5,635 bases of DNA from Burkholderiaceae bacterium (GTDB lineage Bacteria; Pseudomonadota; Gammaproteobacteria; Burkholderiales; Burkholderiaceae_C): NCBI GenBank assembly GCA_025458585.1, contig JALOSD010000194.1:1-5635 (forward strand). Direction: 5' to 3'. Below are positions 1-5,635 of the stretch, one piece after another (the stretch's first letter is position 1; every line of letters begins with the position of its first letter). The notes under the pieces were generated by a model. The model was not told the origin of the DNA. It saw only the letters and a list, made by a program, of their open reading frames with translations, and searched no databases. Both the position numbers and the translations under genes were made by a program.

Positions 1-43
1 CGGGCGGTGGTGCATGCGCGGCGGACAGGGCGCGGACGTCCAT
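1..43 (-). CDS. possible 5' end of a further gene, cut by the window edge
   Basis: An ATG at 43 opens a frame on the minus strand that stays open to the window edge and reads MDVRALSAAHAPPP. There is no Shine-Dalgarno sequence. Instead a CACAAT -10-like hexamer ends only 6 bases before the ATG, which would place transcription initiation at or next to the A of the start codon (a leaderless arrangement). Fourteen codons are too few to identify a product, and open frames of this length arise easily by chance in GC-rich DNA. It is listed because the ATG, the promoter-like element and the hairpin after the lipoprotein gene line up as a plausible end of one transcription unit and start of the next. 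The function is unknown. Confidence 0.22.
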   Translation of the reverse strand, partial: MDVRALSAAHAPPP

Positions 44-49
44 GCGCCG

Positions 50-55
50 ATTGTG
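50..55 (-). promoter_or_regulatory. -10-like element CACAAT before a possible leaderless start
   Basis: On the minus strand the hexamer CACAAT matches the sigma-70 TATAAT consensus at four of six positions and lies 6 bases before the ATG at 43. The longer word CCACAATCG occurs again at 873-865 upstream of the DUF302 gene, so it may be a recurring promoter core. No convincing -35 box is visible; the upstream DNA is the GC hairpin at 55-71. The promoter role is an inference. Confidence 0.25.
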
Positions 56-71
56 GCCCGCGACGCGGGCC
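55..71 (-). terminator. GC-rich hairpin after the lipoprotein gene
   Basis: The minus strand reads GGCCCGC-GTC-GCGGGCC, a perfect 7-base-pair stem with a 3-base loop, beginning 6 bases after the lipoprotein stop codon. The position suits a transcription terminator or a 3'-end stabilising hairpin for the operon. No run of T follows (the next bases are ACAATCGG), so it is not a classical intrinsic terminator. Because it abuts the CACAAT element, it could instead be an operator for the possible gene starting at 43. Confidence 0.35.
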
Positions 72-77
72 GCGGCG

Positions 78-431
78 TCAGCGCCCCATGCGCCGCTGGT
101 AGGCCATGTTCAGCTGCTCGGCCACCGTCGGGTTCGTCTGCGGCGAGTCGGGGGCGCTGAACTCGACGCGCACGCTGCCGTCGGCCTGGCGCAGCACGTT
201 GATCGTCACCGCCGCCCCGGCCTTGCTGCCGGCGATGCGGCCCGCGCTGCGGTCGGCCACCGACACCGCGACGCCGCTGTCGGCGGCGGCGCCGACGGCG
301 GCGTCGAACGCGCGGTCGAAGGTGCTCGGGCCGCCGGCAGCCGGGTAGGGGCCGTAGTAGGCGCAGCCGGCGAGCAGCGTGGCGGCGAACGCGGCGAAGG
401 CGAGGCGGCGGCTGGTGGCCGGGCGTGCCAT
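78..431 (-). CDS. small outer-membrane lipoprotein of unknown function
   Basis: This encodes a 117-residue protein. The first 22 residues form a lipoprotein signal peptide: a basic start with R8 and R9, a hydrophobic stretch at about 10-20, and the lipobox Leu20-Ala21-Gly22-Cys23. Cys23 would be lipidated; residue 24 is Ala rather than Asp, which predicts delivery to the outer membrane. The mature part of about 95 residues has a Tyr/Pro-rich linker (24-35), an alanine-rich helix-like segment (about 38-52), then an alternating pattern including DRSAGRIAGSKAG (60-72) and ADGSVRVEFSA (83-93) that suggests a small alpha/beta domain. I recognise similar unnamed proteobacterial lipoproteins but no characterised function. 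The ATG at 431 was chosen because the signal peptide begins there; no strong ribosome binding site precedes it. It lies 17 bases after the DUF302 stop, so the two genes are probably co-transcribed. No catalytic residues are evident. Confidence 0.75.
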   Translation of the reverse strand: MARPATSRRLAFAAFAATLLAGCAYYGPYPAAGGPSTFDRAFDAAVGAAADSGVAVSVADRSAGRIAGSKAGAAVTINVLRQADGSVRVEFSAPDSPQTNPTVAEQLNMAYQRRMGR

Positions 432-448
432 CGAAGGCCCCGGCCGGA

Positions 449-841
449 TCAGATCGCGGCCATCACGCGCTGCAGGCGCTCGCGCACCTGCGCCGCGACC
501 TGCGCCATCGCCGGGTTGTCCGAGAGCTTGCGCATCGCGTCCGGGTCCATGAACTCGAGGTGCACGGTGCCGGCGGCGTCCTGGCGCACGACGACGTTGC
601 ACGGCAGCAGCAGGCCGATCGTCGGCTCGGCCTCGATCGCCTGGCGCGCGAACGGCGGGTTGCACGCGCCGAGGATGCGGTACGGCGGCATGTCGTGGTC
701 GAGCTTCTTCTTCATCGTCGCCGCGACGTCGATCTCGGTCAGGATGCCGAAGCCTTCGGCCTGCAGCGCGGTGGTGACGCGCGCGATCGTGTCGTCGAAG
801 CTCGTGCTGACGGTCTTGCCGAATCCGTAGGCGTTGTGCAT
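449..841 (-). CDS. DUF302 family protein
   Basis: This encodes a 130-residue protein with no signal peptide or membrane segment, so probably cytoplasmic. It matches the DUF302 (COG3439) pattern over most of its length: an N-terminal F-D-D-T-I-x-R-V-x-x-A-L-x-x-E-G-F-G segment (15-32), ILTEIDV (33-39) followed by MKKKL (43-47), then YRILGACNPPFA (54-65) and EAEPTIGLLLPCNVVV (70-85). Cys60 and Cys81 lie in these two most conserved motifs; their role in the family is not established. A helical C-terminus (about 102-130) completes the domain, so the length is normal. The biochemical function of DUF302 is unknown, and nothing here links it directly to benzoate degradation beyond lying 59 bases downstream of the thiolase gene on the same strand. 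The ATG at 841 is supported by a GGAGG ribosome binding site 7 bases upstream and by the alignment of the family's N-terminus. Confidence 0.9.
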   Translation of the reverse strand: MHNAYGFGKTVSTSFDDTIARVTTALQAEGFGILTEIDVAATMKKKLDHDMPPYRILGACNPPFARQAIEAEPTIGLLLPCNVVVRQDAAGTVHLEFMDPDAMRKLSDNPAMAQVAAQVRERLQRVMAAI

Positions 842-848
842 GGCGGGT

Positions 849-853
849 CCTCC
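849..853 (-). promoter_or_regulatory. ribosome binding site of the DUF302 gene
   Basis: The minus strand carries GGAGG, within TGGAGGA, 7 bases before the ATG at 841. It is the strongest Shine-Dalgarno match in the window and fixes this start. Confidence 0.65.
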
Positions 854-866
854 AGGTGAGGGCTCG

Positions 867-872
867 ATTGTG
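867..872 (-). promoter_or_regulatory. candidate -10 element for the DUF302-lipoprotein genes
   Basis: CACAAT on the minus strand (within CCACAATCG) lies in the 59-base gap between thiolase and DUF302. Initiation about 7 bases downstream, near 860, would give a leader of about 20 bases containing the GGAGG site. No good -35 box is seen at the usual 16-18 base spacing. The DUF302 and lipoprotein genes may thus have their own weak promoter in addition to read-through from the thiolase gene. This is an inference. Confidence 0.28.
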
Positions 873-884
873 GACCCTTCGCCG

Positions 885-900
885 GCGCGCCCGGACGCGC
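885..900 (-). other. short GC hairpin abutting the thiolase stop codon
   Basis: Directly after the thiolase TGA the minus strand reads GCGCG-TCCGGG-CGCGC, a 5-base-pair stem with a 6-base loop. It has no T run, so it would at most be a weak terminator or attenuator. Together with the CACAAT element just downstream it marks a possible partial break between the catabolic genes and the DUF302-lipoprotein pair. Short GC stems are common by chance in this base composition. Confidence 0.2.
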
Positions 901-2103
<1,203 letters not shown>

Positions 2104-2110
2104 CGTACGG

Positions 2111-2115
2111 TCTCC
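2111..2115 (-). promoter_or_regulatory. ribosome binding site of the thiolase gene
   Basis: GGAGA on the minus strand, 7 bases before the ATG at 2103, lies within the 23-base gap after the dehydrogenase stop. It decides the thiolase start, since the open frame itself extends about 860 bases further upstream as a shadow of the neighbouring gene. Confidence 0.65.
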
Positions 2116-2126
2116 GGGAGACAGGG

Positions 2127-3653
2127 TCAGCGTGGGCCCCAGGCGCGCCGGCGCAGCCAGGGGCTGACGCGGTAGCGCTCGCCGCGGTAGGCGGCGTCGA
2201 GCGCCTCGACCACGCGCACGACGCCGACCACGTTCCAGCGTGCGAGCCATTCGAACGGGCCGGCGGGGTAGTTGACGCCGAGCTTCATCGCCGCGTCGGC
2301 GCCGTCGGCCGTGCACACGCCCTGCTGCACGGCGTCGGCGGCCTCGTTGATCAGCATCGCCACCGTGCGCGCGACGACGAGTCCCGGCGTGTCGGCCACC
2401 GGCAGCGGCGAGAAGCCGAGCGCCGCGAGCCAGGCCGCGGCCTGCGAGCGCCAGGCGATGCTCGCGCCGTCGGCGACGCCGAACGCCAGCGCGGTGCCGG
2501 CGGGCGCGGGCAGCACGAGCGGGCGGTCGAAGACGGCGAGGTTCGCGTGGCCCGTCTCGGCCGCGATCTCGGTCGCGGTGCGTCCGTCCGTCAGGCGCAG
2601 GCGCGCATCGTCGATCGCGAGGCCGGTCCAGCCGCTGTCGCGCTCGCGCGCCGGGCCCCAGCCTTGCGCGGCGAGCGAGCGCGTCGCAGCGGCTTCGAGC
2701 GCGTCGGCGATCGGGCCGTCGCCATGCACGACGACCTCGCGCGCGGTGGCGGGCGCCTCGTGCACCGCCACCGGCAGCGCCGGCGCGCCGTCGGGGTAGG
2801 CGTAGAAGCCGCGGCCGCTCTTGCGCCCGAGCAGGCCGCCGGCGACCATCTCGGCCTGCACCAGCGACGGCACGTAGCGCTTGTCGTGGAAGTTGGCCTC
2901 GTAGACCGAGTTCGTCACCGCGAAGTTGGTGTCGTGGCCGATCAGGTCCATCAGCTCGCACGGCCCCATGCGAAAGCCCGCACCGCGCAGGCAGGCGTCG
3001 AGCACCTGCGGCGTGGCGGCCTGCTCGTGCAGCAGCGCCAGGGCCTCGGCGTAGTACGGCCGCGCGATGCGGTTGACGATGAAGCCCGGCGTGGACTTCG
3101 CATGCACCGGCGTCTTGCCCCAGGCCCGGGACAGGTCGAAGATGGCTGCGGCGACCGCGGCGTCGGTCTGCAGCCCCGAGACGACCTCGACCAGCTTCAT
3201 CAACGGCACCGGGTTGAAGAAGTGCATGCCCGCCAGCCGCTGCGGGCGTGCGAGGCCGTTGGCGATCGCGGTGACCGAGATCGACGAGGTGTTGGTCGCG
3301 AGCACGGCGTCAGGCGCGACGATGGCCTCGAGCTGGCGCAACAGCGCGCGCTTGACGTCCAGGTTCTCGACGATGGCTTCGACGACGAGTCGCGCGTCGG
3401 CGGCAGCGTCGAGCGTGGCGACGGGCTCGATGCGCGCCGACGCGGCCTGCGCCGCGTCGGCAACGAGCTTGCCCTTGGCGACCAGTCCGTCGAGCGTCGC
3501 CGCCAGCTTGCGCTTCGCGTCAGCCGCCGCGCCGTCGCGCGTGTCGAACAGGCGCACGCGGTGACCGGCCTGCGCCGCCACCTGCGCAATGCCGGCCCCC
3601 ATGATGCCGGCGCCCACGACGAGCACCGGTGCGCCCCGCAGGTCGATGGCCAT
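2127..3653 (-). CDS. paaH: 3-hydroxyacyl-CoA dehydrogenase, PaaH/PaaC type (3-hydroxyadipyl-CoA dehydrogenase)
   Basis: This oxidises (S)-3-hydroxyacyl-CoA with NAD+. In this setting the substrate is probably 3-hydroxyadipyl-CoA, giving the 3-oxoadipyl-CoA used by the adjacent thiolase. The 508-residue protein starts with a Rossmann domain: GAGIMGAGIA (14-23), an acidic Asp37 at the end of strand 2 suited to NAD+ over NADP+, EAIVEN (92-97) and NTSSIS (121-126). The catalytic pair is His144 (HFFNP) and Glu156, 12 residues apart as in the family, with Asn194 in STPGFIVNR (187-195). The first C-terminal dimerisation domain ends at GRGFYAY (280-286). A linker region (about 290-410) and a second, partial copy of the C-terminal domain (about 425-500, with NYPAGPFEW at 461-469) follow. 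This two-copy layout and the length fit the PaaH/PaaC group rather than short FadB2-type enzymes of about 290 residues. The start ATG shares its A with the boxA stop (TGATG), implying translational coupling. All key residues are present. Confidence 0.93.
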   Translation of the reverse strand: MAIDLRGAPVLVVGAGIMGAGIAQVAAQAGHRVRLFDTRDGAAADAKRKLAATLDGLVAKGKLVADAAQAASARIEPVATLDAAADARLVVEAIVENLDVKRALLRQLEAIVAPDAVLATNTSSISVTAIANGLARPQRLAGMHFFNPVPLMKLVEVVSGLQTDAAVAAAIFDLSRAWGKTPVHAKSTPGFIVNRIARPYYAEALALLHEQAATPQVLDACLRGAGFRMGPCELMDLIGHDTNFAVTNSVYEANFHDKRYVPSLVQAEMVAGGLLGRKSGRGFYAYPDGAPALPVAVHEAPATAREVVVHGDGPIADALEAAATRSLAAQGWGPARERDSGWTGLAIDDARLRLTDGRTATEIAAETGHANLAVFDRPLVLPAPAGTALAFGVADGASIAWRSQAAAWLAALGFSPLPVADTPGLVVARTVAMLINEAADAVQQGVCTADGADAAMKLGVNYPAGPFEWLARWNVVGVVRVVEALDAAYRGERYRVSPWLRRRAWGPR

Positions 3654-3660
3654 CAGTAGG

Positions 3661-3665
3661 TCTCC
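3661..3665 (-). promoter_or_regulatory. ribosome binding site of paaH inside the boxA 3' end
   Basis: GGAGA, formed by the Leu-Glu-Thr codons of the BoxA C-terminal HLETY, lies 7 bases before the paaH ATG at 3653. With the TGATG overlap it supports coupled translation of the two genes, and it confirms that the downstream boxA frame is the genuine one. Confidence 0.6.
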
Positions 3666-3839
3666 AGATGCAGCCGCCCCTGCTGCTTCATCGCCGCGCC
3701 GACCTGGTCCCAGTCGAGCCCGGCGTTCGTCGCGATGTCGCGCAGCGCGAGCACGACGCCTTCTTCCATCGCCTTCAGGCCGCAGACGTAGAAGTACGCG
3801 TTGGCGTCGGTCAAGAGCGGCGCGAGGTCGGCGGCGGCC

Positions 3840-3855
3840 GCGCGCATGTGCGCGC
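3840..3855. repeat. perfect inverted repeat at the boxA frame break
   Basis: The minus strand reads GCGCGCA-CA-TGCGCGC, a 7-base inverted repeat around a 2-base centre. The left arm encodes the end of FFGAR and the right arm begins MRAAAADL, so the repeat is centred on the junction between the two boxA frames. Such a stem is a typical place for polymerase or assembler deletions. Both arms are retained, so simple slippage between two GCGCGC copies does not explain the loss. Confidence 0.6.
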
Positions 3856-4822
3856 GCCGAAGAACAGCATCAGCTTGCCGCCCTCGAACTTGCCGCTCTT
3901 GCGCAGCCGGCGGCGCCACTCCGTCATCGCGCGCATCGGCGCGCTGCCGGTGCCGGTGCAGATCATCACGATGGCGCTCTTCGGGTGGTTGGGCATCAGG
4001 AACGTGGTGCCGAACGGCCCGATGACCTGCACCTTGTCGCCCACCTGCAGGTCGCACATGTAGTTGCTCGCGACGCCGCGCACCGCGTTGCCGTGGTGGT
4101 CCTCGAGCACGCGCTTGATCGTCAGCGACACGTTGTTGTAGCCCGGGCGCTCGCCGTTGCGCGGGCTCGCGACGCTGTACTGGCGCGCGTGGTGCGGCCG
4201 GCCGCTGGCGTCGACGCCGGGCGGCACGATGCCGATCGACTGGCCTTCGAGCACGGGAAACGGCATGGCGCCGAAGTCGAGCACGACGTGGTGCGTGTCG
4301 TACTCCTTGCCGACCTCGGTCACGCGCACGTTGCCGACCACCGTGGCGGTGACGGTCTTCTCCGCGGCCTTCGGGCCGTAGAGGTTGGTGTAGGCGTGCG
4401 CCGCCGACCAGGGCGGCACGGTGGCGTTGTACTGCGCGCTGTTGAACGCCTCCTCGCCGCTGGCCGCCGCCGGCAGGCTCACCGCCGCCGGCTCGACCGC
4501 CACCGCGTCGGCCGCGACGCCCGCTTCGGCGAGCTGGTCGGCGCTGAGCTCGGCCGGAAGCTCGTCCCAGGTGAGCTGGTCGGCGACGCTGTAGGCGCGG
4601 ATGCGCGGCATCGTGCGCCAGTTGTCGATGCTGCCGGTCGGGCACGGCGGGATGCACGCCATGCAGAAGTTGCACTTGTCGGCGTCGACGACGTAGTTGC
4701 GCGAGTCGTGCGTGATCGCACCCACCGGGCATGTTGCCTCGCAGGTGTTGCAGCGGATGCAGATCTCGGGGTCGATCAGGTGCTGCTTGATGACAGCGGT
4801 GTCGGCCATGTCCATCGCCAGA

Positions 4823-4828
4823 CTCTCC
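4823..4828 (-). promoter_or_regulatory. ribosome binding site of boxA
   Basis: GGAGAG on the minus strand ends 7 bases before the ATG at 4815. A TTG at 4830 overlaps this site and so is not a credible start. The second ATG, at 4809, would be 13 bases away, less favourable but possible. Confidence 0.6.
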
Positions 4829-4896
4829 AAGCACGGAACGCGAGTATCGCGGCGAGCATGCGCCCAAGGCGCAGCGAGCTTTCAAGCGCACGCCGC

Positions 4897-4966
4897 GGAT
4901 CCGGCTTGGCCGCTCCGCTGGCGTGGCCCCCTCGAGGGGGAAGCGGCGAAGCCGCCTCGGGGGTGG
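4897..4966. repeat. palindromic dispersed intergenic repeat between boxB and boxA
   Basis: Most of the space between the boxB stop and boxA is a compact palindromic element. It contains the perfect 14-base palindrome CCCCCTCGAGGGGG (4927-4940) and then GCGGC-GAA-GCCGC (4943-4955), a 5-base-pair hairpin whose minus-strand RNA form carries a UUC loop. CTCGGGGG (4957-4964) follows and can pair in competition with the first C run. The block ends directly at the boxB stop codon. I recognise this pattern (C run / G run followed by AAGCGGCGAAGCCGC) as a dispersed, REP-like intergenic repeat of Burkholderiales; the outer boundary near 4897 is an estimate. It could fold in the boxB-boxA transcript as a partial terminator or as an RNA-stabilising structure. 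It has no T run and no coding capacity. Confidence 0.6.
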
Positions 4967-5635
4967 TCAGTTAAATCTCACGTACTCGAAGTTGACCGGC
5001 TGACGGTTGATCCCGATCGCCGGCGGCGCGATCCAGTTGGCGAACTTGCCCGGCTCGACGACGCGCCCCATCAGGCTGGCGACGAAGGCGCGGTCCTCGT
5101 CGGTGGGCAGCCACTCCTCGACGTGCTGATTCCACTCGTGGTCGTGGATGTGGCGCCCGTCGGGGCTCACCTTGACGCCGGCGAGCGCGCCGATGTTGCG
5201 GTGGAACGCCTTGTGCGGCACCGTCAAGCGGAACGGGATGCCGGCCTTCTCGATGACCTTGTTCCAGCGCTCCACGCCGCCGACCGAGTCCTTGATGTAG
5301 TCGTCGCGCAGCACCTCGTTGAGCGCGTTGAGCATCGGCACCTCCTTCTCGACGAGCATGCCGTTGTTCACTTCGAGCACCTTGTAGGTCTGGCCCTTGA
5401 GCACGTGGTCGTCGGTGCGCTTGCCTTCCTCGAAGCGGCCCTTGAGGCCCGTCGAGTAGAAGGTGGCGGCGTTGCTCGACTGGTCGGCGCCGAACAGGTC
5501 GATCGTGACGCTGAAGTGGAAGTTGAGGTAGCGCTGGATCGTCGGCAGGTCGATCACGCCGGCGGCGCGCAGCTTGGCCGGGTCGTCGGTCTTCAGCTCG
5601 TTCATCGCCTGGCAGGTGCGCTGGATCACGCGGCT
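4967..5635 (-). CDS. boxB: benzoyl-CoA 2,3-epoxidase oxygenase subunit BoxB, C-terminal part
   Basis: BoxB is the soluble diiron oxygenase that, with BoxA and O2, turns benzoyl-CoA into 2,3-epoxybenzoyl-CoA. The C-terminal 222 residues are visible, open in frame to the window edge; the family is about 470 residues long, so roughly the N-terminal half, including the diiron ligands as placed in the Azoarcus enzyme, lies outside. Recognised conserved stretches are VIQRTCQAMNELK near the visible start, VIDLPTIQRYLNFHFSVTIDLFG, SSNAATFYSTGLKGRFEE, DDHVL, PMLNALNEVLRDDYIKD, GVERWNKVIEKAGI, GVKVSPDG, EEWLPTDEDRAFVASLM and the C-terminal NFEYVRFN. The GTG at 5629 is internal and not the start, because the conserved frame continues upstream through Ser-Arg. 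The gene is followed by the palindromic repeat and boxA. No frameshift or missing segment is seen in this part. Confidence 0.95.
   Translation of the reverse strand, partial: SRVIQRTCQAMNELKTDDPAKLRAAGVIDLPTIQRYLNFHFSVTIDLFGADQSSNAATFYSTGLKGRFEEGKRTDDHVLKGQTYKVLEVNNGMLVEKEVPMLNALNEVLRDDYIKDSVGGVERWNKVIEKAGIPFRLTVPHKAFHRNIGALAGVKVSPDGRHIHDHEWNQHVEEWLPTDEDRAFVASLMGRVVEPGKFANWIAPPAIGINRQPVNFEYVRFN

Larger units (their letters stand above)
3653..4815 (-). pseudogene. boxA: benzoyl-CoA 2,3-epoxidase reductase subunit BoxA, frame broken by an internal deletion
   Basis: BoxA passes electrons from NADPH through FAD and two [4Fe-4S] clusters to BoxB, which epoxidises benzoyl-CoA. From the ATG at 4815 (GGAGAG 7 bases upstream) the protein has two ferredoxin-type cluster motifs, Cys19/22/25/29 and Cys48/51/54/58. 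A variable Ala/Pro-rich linker (about 85-125) and a ferredoxin-NADP reductase module follow: RQYSVAS (211-217, FAD), GPFGTTFLMP (266-275), CTGTGSAPMRAM (286-297, pyrophosphate loop) and LFFGAR (317-322). After Thr323 the frame runs out of similarity and stops at 3811. The true C-terminus continues in another frame from about 3847 (MRAAAADLAPLL, then YFYVCGLKAMEEGV, ending HLETY at 3656). The segment that BoxA relatives carry between these parts, which I estimate at 35-40 residues, is absent. The net shift is 3k+1 bases lost (or 3k+2 gained). It may be a genuine inactivating deletion or an assembly error. The family assignment is secure; functionality is doubtful. Confidence 0.85.

Noticed and set aside
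3840..3855. Programmed -1 ribosomal frameshifting in boxA
   Set aside because: A -1 step near 3847 would join the two frames, but there is no slippery heptamer. A conserved segment would still be missing, and BoxA is normally made from one uninterrupted frame.
3811..4830. boxA starting at TTG 4830
   Set aside because: That TTG overlaps the GGAGAG ribosome binding site itself. The ATG at 4815 has ideal spacing.
4836..4890. A boxA-specific promoter: TTGAAA with GATACT (4848-4843) on the minus strand
   Set aside because: The two hexamers are about 31 bases apart, far from the usual 16-18. No alternative -35 box at proper spacing is convincing.
4831..4966. A BoxR-type operator of the form TGCA-N6-TGCA upstream of boxA
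   Set aside because: No TGCA occurs in this gap. If such an operator exists it should lie upstream of the operon, beyond the window.
3589..4974. A long plus-strand open frame antisense to boxA, and a similar one at 856-2175 antisense to the thiolase
   Set aside because: Same compositional shadow effect: no motifs, no ribosome binding sites, and the opposite strand carries conserved genes throughout.

Overview
This 5.6 kb window is GC-rich proteobacterial DNA. The most likely source is a betaproteobacterium of the order Burkholderiales. This rests on the gene families, the strong third-position G/C bias, and a CCCCCTCGAGGGGG-type intergenic repeat of the kind scattered through Comamonadaceae and Rubrivivax/Leptothrix-like genomes. 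That placement is an inference from family knowledge and was not computed.

All convincing genes lie on the minus strand and read right to left: boxB (3' part only, 5635-4967), boxA (4815-3653, broken), a paaH-type 3-hydroxyacyl-CoA dehydrogenase (3653-2127), a pcaF/paaJ-type 3-oxoadipyl-CoA thiolase (2103-901), a DUF302 protein (841-449) and a small lipoprotein of unknown function (431-78). A possible further gene starts at 43 and leaves the window. All six supported genes end in TGA. Four of the five visible starts have a GGAGA/GGAGG-like ribosome binding site 7-8 bases before the ATG; the lipoprotein does not.

The first four genes belong to the aerobic CoA-dependent (box) route of benzoate degradation. 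BoxA (reductase) and BoxB (diiron oxygenase) convert benzoyl-CoA to its 2,3-epoxide. After BoxC and BoxD, neither of which is in the window, the C6 chain is finished by beta-oxidation. The paaH product would oxidise 3-hydroxyadipyl-CoA to 3-oxoadipyl-CoA, and the thiolase would split that to succinyl-CoA and acetyl-CoA. The window therefore joins the ring-attack step to the last two steps of the pathway.

The most notable point is that boxA is not intact as written. Its reading frame breaks at about 3847-3850, just after the FFGAR motif of the NAD(P)H-binding lobe. The conserved C-terminus resumes in another frame, and a conserved stretch that I estimate at 35-40 residues is missing. The break sits in a perfect 7-base inverted repeat. 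It is either a real inactivating deletion or an assembly/sequencing gap in a GC hairpin. A second point is a palindromic dispersed repeat that fills much of the 151-base space between boxB and boxA. No wholly new system is evident. The least understood part is the DUF302/lipoprotein pair and the two promoter-like CCACAATCG elements at the left end. No stretch longer than 300 bases lacks a gene, and no tRNA, rRNA, CRISPR array or insertion sequence was seen.
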